Positions 1-8,022 are shown, counted from the stretch's first letter. The stretch is 64,000 bases of DNA from Pseudanabaena sp. BC1403 (GCF_002914585.1 NZ_PDDM01000027.1:1-64000), one strand, 5' to 3'. Made by a program: numbers and translations. Notes: generated by a model from the sequence alone, not told the origin.

Positions 1-2
1 CT

Positions 3-131
3 TTCCCTCCGCTTGTCGTCGCTATTATCTTCTCCCTCTCCCTGATTCCTAATTGTTTTTTTACTTATTTTGAGAGCGGAATGTGGGTTGAAAGTGCTGC
101 AAAAAGCTTAAAGTCTCAAGAGGCAAAGTGA
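3..131 (+). CDS. C-terminal end of an unidentified membrane protein (partial)
   Basis: The third forward frame is open from the left edge to a TGA at 129-131, giving 42 residues. They begin with a hydrophobic stretch (PPLVVAIIFSLSLIP) that could be the last membrane segment, followed by a short charged tail ending in KSQEAK. A hairpin at 124-150 overlaps the stop, as at many gene ends in this window. The product cannot be named because only the tail is visible, and an open frame this short could be chance. Confidence 0.35.
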   Translation, partial: FPPLVVAIIFSLSLIPNCFFTYFESGMWVESAAKSLKSQEAK

Positions 132-150
132 CCGCTATGCGGTCACTTTG
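124..150. terminator. Hairpin between convergent genes
   Basis: Perfect 10-bp inverted repeat CAAAGTGACC/GGTCACTTTG with a 7-nt centre. It lies between the possible upstream membrane gene and the transglycosylase gene on the minus strand and could serve both. No strong T-run follows, so intrinsic termination is inferred from position and stem. Confidence 0.5.
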
Positions 151-160
151 GGCTTTAGTT

Positions 161-2329
161 TTAGAACTTAGATGAGGCATTGATATTATTAGGCTGTTCT
201 AAAGCCGTAATCTGTTGTTGTACTGAAGGAGAATATAACCGCAGATAGTTCCAATAGTTACCTAAAACCTTGGACACATAATCTCTAGTCTCATCGTAGG
301 GAATATTATTCACAAACTCATCAGGATCTCCCAAGCCTCTTGATTCTACCCATCTACCGATCGCACCAGGGCCCGCATTATAGCTAGCAACGGCAAGCAT
401 AGAGTTATCGCCAAAACGGCTGTGGGTATAGTCCAAATACCAAGTTCCAAAATTGATATTATCTTCAGGTCTATCAAGATTATAGCTATTCACTCCCTTT
501 TTGCTAGCAATCCATGAGCCTGTATCTGGCATAATTTGCATCAGACCGATCGCACCTGAACGTGAACGAATTTGAGCTTCAAATCGAGACTCTTGACGCA
601 TCAAACCGATGACGAGAGCTGGAGAGAGTTTGCGATCGCGTGACCAATTTGAGATTACATCCCAGTAATGAAAAGGATAGAGCGAGTGTATATAAGCAGG
701 ATGCTGCTTAAGTTGAGCAATTTCGACCTTTTGAGCATTGGAAACATCAATCCAATTCAAGCTTTCCAGAATTTTGATACCAATCAAGTTGTCTTGATTG
801 GCAACCCGTAGCACGCCATCAGTAAAAATCTCCCTTGGTTCCAGATTACGCTTGCCACGCAATTCTGTCACCCATTGAGATTGCGCATCCCGATCTAGTC
901 CTAGAATATATAGCTCTTGTAGTTTCGCCGAACCCGCAGGTAAAGCTGTCCTTTCGCTGGGTATAGAGATCGCTGGTGCAACGTAACGTGCTGTCGTGAA
1001 GGTTCCCACATTCCATCCAAGAGAACTCGCCGATCGCCACGCGAAATAGGAATCAGGGTGTTGACGAATCGCAAACTCAAAAAACTTCTTAGCTTTAGCT
1101 TTATCACCAATTTGATTAGCCCATTTACCTGCCCAGAAGCTCGCTTCGGCTGCGGAGGTACTATCTGGACTATTGGCAATCAATGCGTCAACCGTGGCGA
1201 TCGCATTCTTGATCTGTCCGCCACGTCCTTGACCTTTAGCAATTCGCCAACGCAATTCACCAGCATCATTACTACTGCCATAACGACTTAACAATAGATT
1301 CCGAACGTCGCTTGCGGTTTTGGGGCTACCAAGCTTATCTTGCAAGATCGAAGCCTTAATTGCTAAGGCTTCGGCTGCGGTATCGGGATAGCTTGTCACA
1401 ATGCGATCGGTTGCGGAGATCGCCTCTTCAGGCGAGCCAATCTGCGTAATCCTAATTAAAGCGCGAGGAGCTTGAGGACTTTGAGGAAATTGCTGGACAA
1501 CACGGTTATAAGCGGCGATCGCTGAGTCAAATTGTCTGCCACGATGAAGACTGCGAGCGTAATTGTATGCATTTATCGGATTGACTGTGGCGCGGGTATA
1601 GGCATTGGCGGCTCTGCCAAATTCAAAATTATTATAATATCCATCAGCGATCGCCCACCATTGGTCAGAGGTGAGTGAGGGTGAACTGGCAACTAGACGA
1701 TTTAGAACTGGGACAATCTCTTTGGAATCACTAAAATAAGTCGCCAGATGCGCCATTAGATCAACTCGATTTGGATCTTGGGCTAGTAAGCGCAGGACAA
1801 CTTCTTGCGATCGCGGATGAGCAGGAAATTTTTGTAAAAGCTGTTGATTTTGTCCTAAGGCAAACATTGCTTCGGCAGCTGCTGGACTATCAGGGAACTT
1901 GGCTAAAAGTTGTTGCCAAGTTGATGTAGCAGATTGGAGATCGCGCAGTTGAGTTTGGGCTTGTGCGCGTTTGAGCAAAACATAATCGGCTAAAACTGGA
2001 TACTCAGTTTCCAATTTATCAAGAGCAGCGATCGCCTCGCGGGGCTTGCGGTTGTTGAGATGAATATCCGCAATTACCAAACGAGCGCGAACACGGTCAG
2101 TATCGTTACTATTAGAACTTTGCTGTTTAGCCTGAGTTTCTAATTTAGCAAGTCTTTGATCAATGGGAGAGTAAGTAAGTGGATCAAATGATTTGCCGTC
2201 TCGATTATTTCCTAAGCTTGCATTCAGAGTAATATCTGAGTCAGAAGAAGTGGTAATTAGAGGGGCGCTAGCTCCTGCTAATGTAGCACTGAGCATAAGC
2301 ACAATAGACCAACGCATTAATTTTCTCAT
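161..2329 (-). CDS. slt: Soluble lytic murein transglycosylase with TPR-like repeats
   Basis: Cleaves the MurNAc-GlcNAc bond of peptidoglycan with formation of 1,6-anhydroMurNAc; expected in the periplasm. The 722-residue protein starts with a signal-peptide-like segment (about 1-21), continues with a long alpha-solenoid of TPR-like repeats (about 60-450), and ends with an SLT/GH23 domain. The catalytic Glu is in MRQESRF at about residue 580, followed by GAIGLMQIMP and ASYNAGPGAI, the classic lysozyme-fold motifs. The length and the solenoid-plus-SLT order fit the Slt70 type. ATG start at 2329. It is monocistronic, with hairpins on both sides. Confidence 0.9.
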   Translation of the reverse strand: MRKLMRWSIVLMLSATLAGASAPLITTSSDSDITLNASLGNNRDGKSFDPLTYSPIDQRLAKLETQAKQQSSNSNDTDRVRARLVIADIHLNNRKPREAIAALDKLETEYPVLADYVLLKRAQAQTQLRDLQSATSTWQQLLAKFPDSPAAAEAMFALGQNQQLLQKFPAHPRSQEVVLRLLAQDPNRVDLMAHLATYFSDSKEIVPVLNRLVASSPSLTSDQWWAIADGYYNNFEFGRAANAYTRATVNPINAYNYARSLHRGRQFDSAIAAYNRVVQQFPQSPQAPRALIRITQIGSPEEAISATDRIVTSYPDTAAEALAIKASILQDKLGSPKTASDVRNLLLSRYGSSNDAGELRWRIAKGQGRGGQIKNAIATVDALIANSPDSTSAAEASFWAGKWANQIGDKAKAKKFFEFAIRQHPDSYFAWRSASSLGWNVGTFTTARYVAPAISIPSERTALPAGSAKLQELYILGLDRDAQSQWVTELRGKRNLEPREIFTDGVLRVANQDNLIGIKILESLNWIDVSNAQKVEIAQLKQHPAYIHSLYPFHYWDVISNWSRDRKLSPALVIGLMRQESRFEAQIRSRSGAIGLMQIMPDTGSWIASKKGVNSYNLDRPEDNINFGTWYLDYTHSRFGDNSMLAVASYNAGPGAIGRWVESRGLGDPDEFVNNIPYDETRDYVSKVLGNYWNYLRLYSPSVQQQITALEQPNNINASSKF

Positions 2330-2406
2330 CTCGATACGTTCTTGATGCTCAGCATCCTAGCATTTTTCACTGGATGACTTATAGCACTTTTAGCGAAGTA
2401 TAGAGG

Positions 2407-2450
2407 AAAAAAATAAGAGGCGAGGCAATTGCGTCGTCTCTTATTTTTTT
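2407..2450 (-). terminator. Terminator, probably the original suf operon terminator
   Basis: Imperfect inverted repeat with A-run and T-run arms (AAATAAGAG paired with CTCTTATTT), so it can terminate on either strand. It follows the left-over sufD 3' end at 2456-2506, which suggests it once ended the suf transcript. It now ends the AAA/Toprim genes. Confidence 0.65.
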
Positions 2451-2455
2451 AGGGT

Positions 2456-2506
2456 TTATGCTTTTGTTTTCTCAAATACAAAATTACTAAGCGATCGCTG
2501 TACTGA
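2456..2506 (-). pseudogene. Left-over copy of the sufD 3' end
   Basis: This 51-nt stretch aligns without gaps to the real sufD 3' end (4536-4586): 41 of 51 bases are identical. Read on the minus strand it ends SVQRSLSNFVFEKTKA-stop, against SVQRSLSNFVLEKTKG-stop in SufD. Of the changed codons, seven are synonymous and only two alter the residue (L to F, G to A). That pattern means both copies diverged as functional coding sequence. It is in frame with, and directly after, the stop of the Toprim gene. It is best explained as the ancestral sufD tail displaced by an insertion. Confidence 0.85.
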
Positions 2507-2509
2507 ACT

Positions 2510-3112
2510 CTAATCATTCCTAACTAGCCATTCTTGAATATTTGTTTCTAAGTTCCCAATATCTTCAGGGCATCGTTTGCAAATGCGATCGTAACGATTA
2601 GCCGCTTCTTCTGCGAGGATTCCTCTACCTTGACAACGTGCTTCTAATAGCGATCGCTGTTCTGCAAATTGCATAAAATATCCTGTTTTAGATTTTCTCT
2701 CAGCACGAATTTCTAACCAATTCCAGTTTTTTGGAAGATCAATACATCCTGCTAAAACCCATACTTCTAATTCTTGCCAAGCATTTTCGCCTATAAACTT
2801 TTTGGGTTTTTGATATTTCTCTGCTAAAAATTCTTGCGCTCGTTTTTCAAGTCCATCAAGCTTTGCCCGTCTATCTTCATTGCCATCGCGATCAACACAG
2901 ACCAAAAACAAGTCGGTCATACCGCCATATCTTTGCAAAATTTCTTGAATCTTTTCCCATCTCAGGGCTTCAGCGTGACCTCGAAGGCGTGGATTTTTGC
3001 AGACTGTAATTTTTGCTTTTGGCTTACCGATCGCAGTCATCATCGCTCTGACAATCGGTAGCACCATACTCTCATCATTGACAAAATCTTCGAGAATAAT
3101 CAGAACATTCAT
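2510..3112 (-). CDS. Toprim-like (DUF4276/RloB-like) partner of AAA ATPase
   Basis: 200-residue protein with Toprim-fold hallmarks: a Glu after the first strand (IILED, E8), a DxD after a hydrophobic strand (VCVDRDG, D74/D76), and a further acidic cluster (ENAWQELEVWVLAG, E114/E116). Such proteins occur as second genes beside OLD/RecF-like ATPases in anti-phage and nuclease systems. Its ATG overlaps the ATPase stop by 4 bp (ATGA), so the two are translationally coupled and probably form one complex. Nuclease function is inferred from the fold motifs and the pairing. Its stop is immediately followed by the sufD fragment. Confidence 0.65.
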   Translation of the reverse strand: MNVLIILEDFVNDESMVLPIVRAMMTAIGKPKAKITVCKNPRLRGHAEALRWEKIQEILQRYGGMTDLFLVCVDRDGNEDRRAKLDGLEKRAQEFLAEKYQKPKKFIGENAWQELEVWVLAGCIDLPKNWNWLEIRAERKSKTGYFMQFAEQRSLLEARCQGRGILAEEAANRYDRICKRCPEDIGNLETNIQEWLVRND

Positions 3113-4395
3113 GAGTCCTGCACCTCTTCATCTTCAAGGAAGTACATCGCATCTTCTAGCCATCCTGAATCTAGTAAGCTCGACAAGCCTTCATTTGCGA
3201 CAAGTTCCCTAGCGTTGGGAATGTCCATAATTTTAGTTATACGTGACTCGGTGCGATCGCCTATTCGATACATTAAAGAAGCATATTCAAGGCTTTCGGG
3301 GCTTAAGAAATTCAACAAAAGCGGTGAGTGAGTGGTAATCACAATTTGCATTGAGCTATTAGCGACTTCTTGCTGCATAAGTTGCAACAGCAAGCTTAAC
3401 CGATTGGGATGGATGCCATTTTCAGGTTCTTCAAAAAAGTAAAAGCGCGATCGCTGATTACCCAAAAGTGCTGCCAACAATCCTAAAAATCGCAATGTTC
3501 CATCCGATGCACTATAAGCAGTTGTTTTCTGTCCGCTTGCTTCTTCGATTCTCAGTAGAACTTTGCCAGTAAAGTCTTCGGGAAAGTCAAAATCTTTTGC
3601 ATCCATTGGCGTTAATGATTGCAACCAATCCAATAAAATCGCCTTACGGGTTTCATCACGACAAATATCTAGCATTACCGATGACAAATTTTCACCGCGA
3701 TCGCCTAAAACGTTTTGCCCCGCAAAAGTCGGCAATCTCATCACATCTGGACTGAGATCGAGAAATCTCATATCACCTATTGCATTTAAGGCAAGCTCAC
3801 ACAATTTTTTTGTGACTGGAATATCAAAATCTATGTCTATTTTACTAATTACCCCTTTTAGTCTATTTTCTTTCTCAATCTGAAAAAGCATTGGAATATA
3901 ATTAGGGAAGTTGTCACCTCCACTGCTATGCCAAGAGTCATAAAAACGAACACTATTGTGATTATTCAGAGTAGAGTCGAAGGATGCAAAAATTGGATTA
4001 TTTGTTTGTTTGCAATTCAAAACTTCAAAAATGATGTAGGGAAATGGACTAGATGAATCTAATTTAACCTCAATACGATAATCCATGTCATATTCTGTAT
4101 CGCCATCATGGACAGAAAAGGAAATAGCGATCGCAAAAGAATCAGCCCCACAATAAGTTATTTCCTTTGTACCGCCGCGAATACCTCGCCATTGCAGCAC
4201 ACCACCTTCCCCATACTTCTCACCAATAATTTCAGCAATGCTATAGCCTCGTGAAATGCCATGCAAAAAACGAAAAGCATCACGAATATTGCTTTTACCT
4301 GAAGCATTAGTCCCTACTAAAACTGTCAAATCTCCAAGCGAAAGCTCGGCATTTTTAAAACTTTTAAAATTTTCTAAACGCAAACTCTTTAGCAT
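3109..4395 (-). CDS. AAA15/OLD-like ATP-binding protein
   Basis: RecF/SMC-like ATPase of 428 residues from the ATG at 4395. This start is preferred over an in-frame TTG at 4407 because TTGAG lies about 8 nt upstream. Visible motifs: N-terminal LRLENFKSFKNAEL typical of the family, Walker A GTNASGKS (28-35), an ABC-signature-like YSASDGTLRFL, Walker B FFEEPENGIHP, and the switch His in VITTHSPLLLNFL. It overlaps the Toprim gene by 4 bp. Pairs of this kind (ATPase sensor plus Toprim effector) are common in defence islands; that role is inferred here. The pair sits between sufD and a displaced sufD tail, so it is almost certainly an acquired cassette. Confidence 0.8.
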   Translation of the reverse strand: MLKSLRLENFKSFKNAELSLGDLTVLVGTNASGKSNIRDAFRFLHGISRGYSIAEIIGEKYGEGGVLQWRGIRGGTKEITYCGADSFAIAISFSVHDGDTEYDMDYRIEVKLDSSSPFPYIIFEVLNCKQTNNPIFASFDSTLNNHNSVRFYDSWHSSGGDNFPNYIPMLFQIEKENRLKGVISKIDIDFDIPVTKKLCELALNAIGDMRFLDLSPDVMRLPTFAGQNVLGDRGENLSSVMLDICRDETRKAILLDWLQSLTPMDAKDFDFPEDFTGKVLLRIEEASGQKTTAYSASDGTLRFLGLLAALLGNQRSRFYFFEEPENGIHPNRLSLLLQLMQQEVANSSMQIVITTHSPLLLNFLSPESLEYASLMYRIGDRTESRITKIMDIPNARELVANEGLSSLLDSGWLEDAMYFLEDEEVQDS

Positions 4396-4430
4396 TGAAA
4401 TACTCAATAAGTAAGTTGTTGGAATTAAAC

Positions 4431-4505
4431 GTAGGATGGGTTAGCGATAGCGTAACCCATCATTGACAACTAATTGATGCGTTACGTTGCACTAACACAT
4501 CCTAC
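4431..4505. repeat. Palindromic dispersed repeat (copy 1)
   Basis: About 75 bp with inverted ends GTAGGATGGGTTAG and CTAACACATCCTAC; AT-rich arms (AATTAAA/TTTAATT) extend the palindrome to about 4423-4514. A better-preserved relative lies at 55623-55696 (TAGGGTGTGTTAGCG arms). It encodes nothing and sits in the leader of the AAA gene. Elements with this GTTAGCG/GCGTTACG signature are widespread non-autonomous repeats in cyanobacteria. Confidence 0.7.
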
Positions 4506-4535
4506 ATTTAATTAAGCTTTCCTACTTATAAGTCA

Positions 4536-5921
4536 TTAACCCTTCGTTTTCTCAAGAACGAAGTTACTGAGCGATCGCTGTACCGAAACAATCGGAATTT
4601 GGTTAATCGCCTCGGTTGCAAAGGCATAGGTTAGCAAGTTAGCGGCACTCTCAGCATCAATCGCCCGACTTTGGAGATAGAAGATTTCCTCAGCATCGAG
4701 TTGACTGACGGTTGCACCGTGAGCGCATTTGACATTATCTGCAAAAATCTCTAATTGAGGTTTTGTGTCCACTCGCGCTTTAGGCGACAACAAGAGATTG
4801 CGGCTTAGCTGGGCGGAATCAGTCTGTTGAGCTAACTTCGCAACTTGGATTTTGCCATTAAAAACTGTATGGGAACGACCGTCAGCAATGCACTTGTGCA
4901 ATTGCTTACTCGATCCGTGCGGATAGTTGTGAGCAATTACAGAATGTGTATCCGCATGCTGTTCACCATCAACAAATGCTAACCCAGTCAGCGAAGTTTG
5001 CGTTTGTTCAGCCATTTGATGCACGATCAAATTCTGGCGAGAGATCTTCGCACCGATGCTAATCGATTGATTCTTATAGACGCTATTTCGGGCTTGAGCG
5101 ATCGCAATCATATTGATGTGCACCGCCTCATCACCTTGCCACTGTACCTTGGTATGATTGACTTCTGCACCTTCTGCTAGCCAAACTTCTGTTACCGTAT
5201 TAGTAAAATAGGTTTGAGAATCAATTCCCACAAAAGTTTGAATAAAAGTCAAATTACTATGGCTTTCTGCAATCACCAAACAGCGCGGCTGAGTTATCAA
5301 TGTTGCGCCAGCCTGTGGTGCAGATACAAACAAAAGCTGGATCGGCTTTTCGACGACTAGATTTTTGGGGACGAGTACAATCGCTACATCATTCAGACAA
5401 GCTGTATTCAGGCTTGTAAAATAATCATTCGCATCGGGATGTTGCGCGAGGTGCGATCGCAGTTTTGGCAGAATGCGATCGCCAAGAGTTGCCAATGTGC
5501 CAAGAACTAAGCCCTGTAAAGCGCCCGTTGTATCTGAGAACTTCTCACTATACTGCCCATTCACAAACACAATCAGATTATCAACGGCTTCAGAAGCTGA
5601 ATGCTTAGCAATTAATGCTTCGACATCCTCTGAATTCCCCATCTGATTAGCAAAAGTTAGATTTCCCAAAGACGAAACATCAGTATATTTCCATTCTTCA
5701 TCTTTGGTGGTTGGAAAAGAAAGACTCGCTAGGCGATCGCTAGCCAATTGACGAATCTCGCTCACAAACTGATCGGTGTCTTGGGAGATCGCGATCGGAG
5801 AACCTAAACTGATCACTTGGGAAGTAAACTTTTTACTGTCAACAGCCAATTTACTGCGAGTGCTTAATGCGCCCTTTAGTTCTGCTTGATTTTCCACTTG
5901 TTCAGAAACTTGAATAGCCAT
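4536..5921 (-). CDS. sufD: Fe-S cluster assembly protein SufD
   Basis: Component of the SufBCD scaffold complex in the cytoplasm, which builds Fe-S clusters for photosystem I and other proteins. The 461-residue sequence has the SufBD beta-helix core; typical motifs are HTKVQ, SRQNLIVH, CAHGATVSQLD and EIFYLQSRAID. It starts one base inside the end of sufC (TAATG), so it is translationally coupled. Unlike many cyanobacterial suf operons, sufS does not follow. Its last 17 codons are duplicated at 2456-2506, so the present C-terminus may have been imported with the AAA/Toprim cassette. Confidence 0.96.
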   Translation of the reverse strand: MAIQVSEQVENQAELKGALSTRSKLAVDSKKFTSQVISLGSPIAISQDTDQFVSEIRQLASDRLASLSFPTTKDEEWKYTDVSSLGNLTFANQMGNSEDVEALIAKHSASEAVDNLIVFVNGQYSEKFSDTTGALQGLVLGTLATLGDRILPKLRSHLAQHPDANDYFTSLNTACLNDVAIVLVPKNLVVEKPIQLLFVSAPQAGATLITQPRCLVIAESHSNLTFIQTFVGIDSQTYFTNTVTEVWLAEGAEVNHTKVQWQGDEAVHINMIAIAQARNSVYKNQSISIGAKISRQNLIVHQMAEQTQTSLTGLAFVDGEQHADTHSVIAHNYPHGSSKQLHKCIADGRSHTVFNGKIQVAKLAQQTDSAQLSRNLLLSPKARVDTKPQLEIFADNVKCAHGATVSQLDAEEIFYLQSRAIDAESAANLLTYAFATEAINQIPIVSVQRSLSNFVLEKTKG

Positions 5922-6703
5922 TATGCCAACACCGCCTCTTCTTCTTTGAGCCAGTCATAGCCCTTTTCTTCTAGTTCCAGAGCCAAGTCTTTGCCACCTG
6001 TGAGAATAATCTTGCCATTTTCCATCACATGAATGAAGTCTGGAATAATGTAATTTAGTAAGCGCTGATAGTGTGTAATTACTAATGAAGAATTGAGAGG
6101 GGTTGAGAGCTTATTCACTCCACCTGCCACAATCCTCAAAGCATCAATATCTAACCCCGAATCTGTCTCGTCTAGAATTGCCAAGGTTGGATCGAGAATT
6201 GCCATTTGCAAAATCTCATTGCGTTTCTTCTCGCCGCCAGAAAAACCTTCGTTAACACTGCGACTCAAGAAACTAGGATTCATTTCTACAATCTCTAACT
6301 TTTCTTGGATAAAGTCATCAAAGTCGATGATATCGAACTCTTCTAAGCCTTTGTGCTTTCTCAAGTTGTTATAGGACAATCGCAAGAAATCAGAATTAGT
6401 CACCCCAGGAATTTCTAATGGATATTGAAAAGCTAAAAATATACCTTCTCTAGATCTAATTTCTGGTGCTAAATCTAATAAGTTTTCACCCTTATAAATA
6501 ATCTCACCGCCTGTGACCGTATAGGCAGGATGTCCTGCTAACACTTTCGAGAATGTGCTTTTACCAGAGCCATTTGGCCCCATAATCGCATGAACTTCAC
6601 CAGCCTTAATCTCCAGATTAAGCCCTTTTAAAATCTCGACTCCACCAACTTCCGCAGTCAAATTCTTGACTGATAAAATCACTTCGCTATTTTCAACAAT
6701 CAT
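5921..6703 (-). CDS. sufC: Fe-S cluster assembly ATPase SufC
   Basis: ABC-type ATPase of the SufBCD complex. The 260 residues carry Walker [10 protein letters not shown] (42-50), a Q-loop region ([12 protein letters not shown]), the SufC-type signature FSGGEKKR, Walker [13 protein letters not shown] and the switch His in [12 protein letters not shown] start at 6703. The stop shares a base with the sufD start. In this strain a toxin/immunity block separates sufC from sufB, and a weak terminator follows sufB, so sufCD may need a promoter of their own in 6704-6830. Confidence 0.97.
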   Translation of the reverse strand: MIVENSEVILSVKNLTAEVGGVEILKGLNLEIKAGEVHAIMGPNGSGKSTFSKVLAGHPAYTVTGGEIIYKGENLLDLAPEIRSREGIFLAFQYPLEIPGVTNSDFLRLSYNNLRKHKGLEEFDIIDFDDFIQEKLEIVEMNPSFLSRSVNEGFSGGEKKRNEILQMAILDPTLAILDETDSGLDIDALRIVAGGVNKLSTPLNSSLVITHYQRLLNYIIPDFIHVMENGKIILTGGKDLALELEEKGYDWLKEEEAVLA

Positions 6704-6778
6704 TTCTATTTCTCTTAACAGCTATTTAATATTGTAATATGTAGTGGACAGATATTGGTATGAGAAGGTCGGGAAACT

Positions 6779-6877
6779 ATGTCTTACAGTGCTTTTACAT
6801 TACGCAAAGCCAAAGAAGAATTAATATTAAACTGCGATTACATCTTCAACATGATCGCGAACTTGAAACTCTCTTAA
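6779..6877 (+). pseudogene. 5' fragment of a cyanobacterial hypothetical gene
   Basis: A forward frame of 32 codons starts MSYSAFTLRKAKEELIL, preceded by GAGAAGG as a ribosome-binding site, then loses sense and stops. The opening resembles a common cyanobacterial protein family beginning MSYxxFTLxxVKKxF, some members of which look like restriction-type nuclease domains. Only the first 20 or so residues match in style, and the fragment runs into the end of the immunity gene on the other strand. Family assignment is from memory and uncertain. Confidence 0.3.
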
Positions 6878-7156
6878 AAATCTAAAAAACATTTCAAAAC
6901 CTGTTTTTTCGTCATGACAGGACAGCATGATTAGCTTTGCCCATGAAGTAACAGATCTTACGCCTATTTTTTTTTGTAACCAAGGCTGAAACTCGTTGTA
7001 AAACGCTTCTTCTTCTTGGGTGAGTTCATCATTACTCTGGCTTCGGGCAAATTCATATCCAGCAAGAAACATAAATAGATCGCTAACGGATTGACGACCT
7101 AAATACATTCCTGAGTTTTTTTCGATTTTCTGCAAAAGTTCAAACAATCCAATCAT
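6827..7156 (-). CDS. Probable immunity/antitoxin protein of papain-fold toxin
   Basis: Small acidic-to-neutral protein of 109 residues from the ATG at 7156, which has GAGAGG about 7 nt upstream; a longer TTG start at 7174 is less likely. Visible motifs are FELLQKIEKNSGMYLGRQSV, DLFMFLAGYEFAR, FYNEFQPWLQKK and SWAKLIMLSC. This pattern (KxPxMYLG near the start, FQxWLxKK, SWAxLI) belongs to small proteins usually found directly after polymorphic-toxin domains. The gene starts about 20 nt after the stop of the papain-fold toxin gene, as expected for an immunity partner. The immunity role is inferred from that position and the motif pattern, not from a confirmed family match. Confidence 0.6.
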   Translation of the reverse strand: MIGLFELLQKIEKNSGMYLGRQSVSDLFMFLAGYEFARSQSNDELTQEEEAFYNEFQPWLQKKIGVRSVTSWAKLIMLSCHDEKTGFEMFFRFLREFQVRDHVEDVIAV

Positions 7157-7178
7157 TTTGTACCTCTCAAACAAATTA

Positions 7179-7526
7179 TTACAAACTAGTCAGTTCCTCA
7201 ACTACAAAAGCGCCACTCAGACAATCAAAATCTTTTATCCAATCTTCACGAGACAATCCTTCGGCGGACAAATTGTCAAATACCTTTCCCATGACTTCTA
7301 CTCCATAATGAGTCCCATTTTCAGTTATTGATTCGTCTAACCCATAGCGATCGCTTGTCACAAAGTTTTCACTGCGGCGTTTGGTTCGTAACCGCAGTAT
7401 TTTTGCTTCGATGCCACGCTTTTTTAGCCAACGCATTACGGTTAACGCACATTTATCACATTCCAATAGTGGATAGTTAATTGTAATTCTACCGACCGCT
7501 TGCCAAATTTCCTCCTGTCTTTCCAT
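7179..7526 (-). CDS. Papain-fold toxin (Tox-PL-2-like), stand-alone
   Basis: 115-residue protein that is essentially one papain-like domain. The probable catalytic triad is Cys23 in LLECDKCA, His73 in ENGTHYGVEV and Asp84 in GKVFDNL; the spacing and the surrounding DESITENG and WIKDFD motifs match the papain fold toxin 2 family of bacterial conflict systems. There is no secretion or delivery domain, so it would act inside the producing cell like a toxin-antitoxin toxin. It is packed tightly between a 130-residue hypothetical protein (2 nt gap) and the probable immunity gene, within the suf operon. Peptidase or deamidase chemistry is inferred from the fold. Confidence 0.7.
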   Translation of the reverse strand: MERQEEIWQAVGRITINYPLLECDKCALTVMRWLKKRGIEAKILRLRTKRRSENFVTSDRYGLDESITENGTHYGVEVMGKVFDNLSAEGLSREDWIKDFDCLSGAFVVEELTSL

Positions 7527-7528
7527 AG

Positions 7529-7921
7529 CTAAGATAAGTTTTTTTCGGTTTCAGTCTCATCTTCTTCCATAGGAACTACAAATTTCATGTTTTTATAGAG
7601 TAAATCAACTTCTATGTTAGAAGGTAGTCTGCGACCGCCTACTTTTTCCTTGATGCGCTTTTTATCAAACAGACGTAATTGCTCAAGAAATAAGTTTCTC
7701 TCAGTCTCCAAAGCATCTATTGCCTTATTTAGTCGCTCATTGGATTCCGATATGTTCTCATCAAATCCAAAAAATTTACTATATCGAAGATAAGTTACTT
7801 GAAATTTTTGCCTGATGAGCCACCGATAAACTTGTATACAAGAGCGAAAAGCAGATCGGCGGTAATGAAATGGTAAATCGTTTCTACGAACTATTCGCGC
7901 ATGTGTATGAAAGCTGCTCAT
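7529..7921 (-). CDS. Hypothetical protein, first gene of the toxin block
   Basis: 130 residues, unrecognised. The N-terminal half is basic and aromatic (HARIVRRNDLPFHYRRSAFRSCIQVYRW); the middle is a helical, heptad-like stretch (NERLNKAIDALETERNLFLEQLRLF); the C-terminus is acidic (EEDETETEKN). It ends 2 nt before the papain-fold toxin start, so the three genes are one transcriptional unit. It could be a second antitoxin component, a delivery remnant or an accessory factor. No Shine-Dalgarno is evident before the ATG at 7921. Confidence 0.6.
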   Translation of the reverse strand: MSSFHTHARIVRRNDLPFHYRRSAFRSCIQVYRWLIRQKFQVTYLRYSKFFGFDENISESNERLNKAIDALETERNLFLEQLRLFDKKRIKEKVGGRRLPSNIEVDLLYKNMKFVVPMEEDETETEKNLS

Positions 7922-8022
7922 ATCAACATTACATATTAGACAGAATTTTTACGGCTGATTTAACTATAAAAATTCTATCTAATTTAAAATATCTATCTCC
8001 ATCTAAATTATTGTATACCACT

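Noticed and set aside
2456..2506. Relic of a full second sufD gene
   Set aside because: Only the last 17 codons are present and they abut the Toprim gene exactly; no other sufD-like sequence is seen nearby, so an insertion boundary explains it better.
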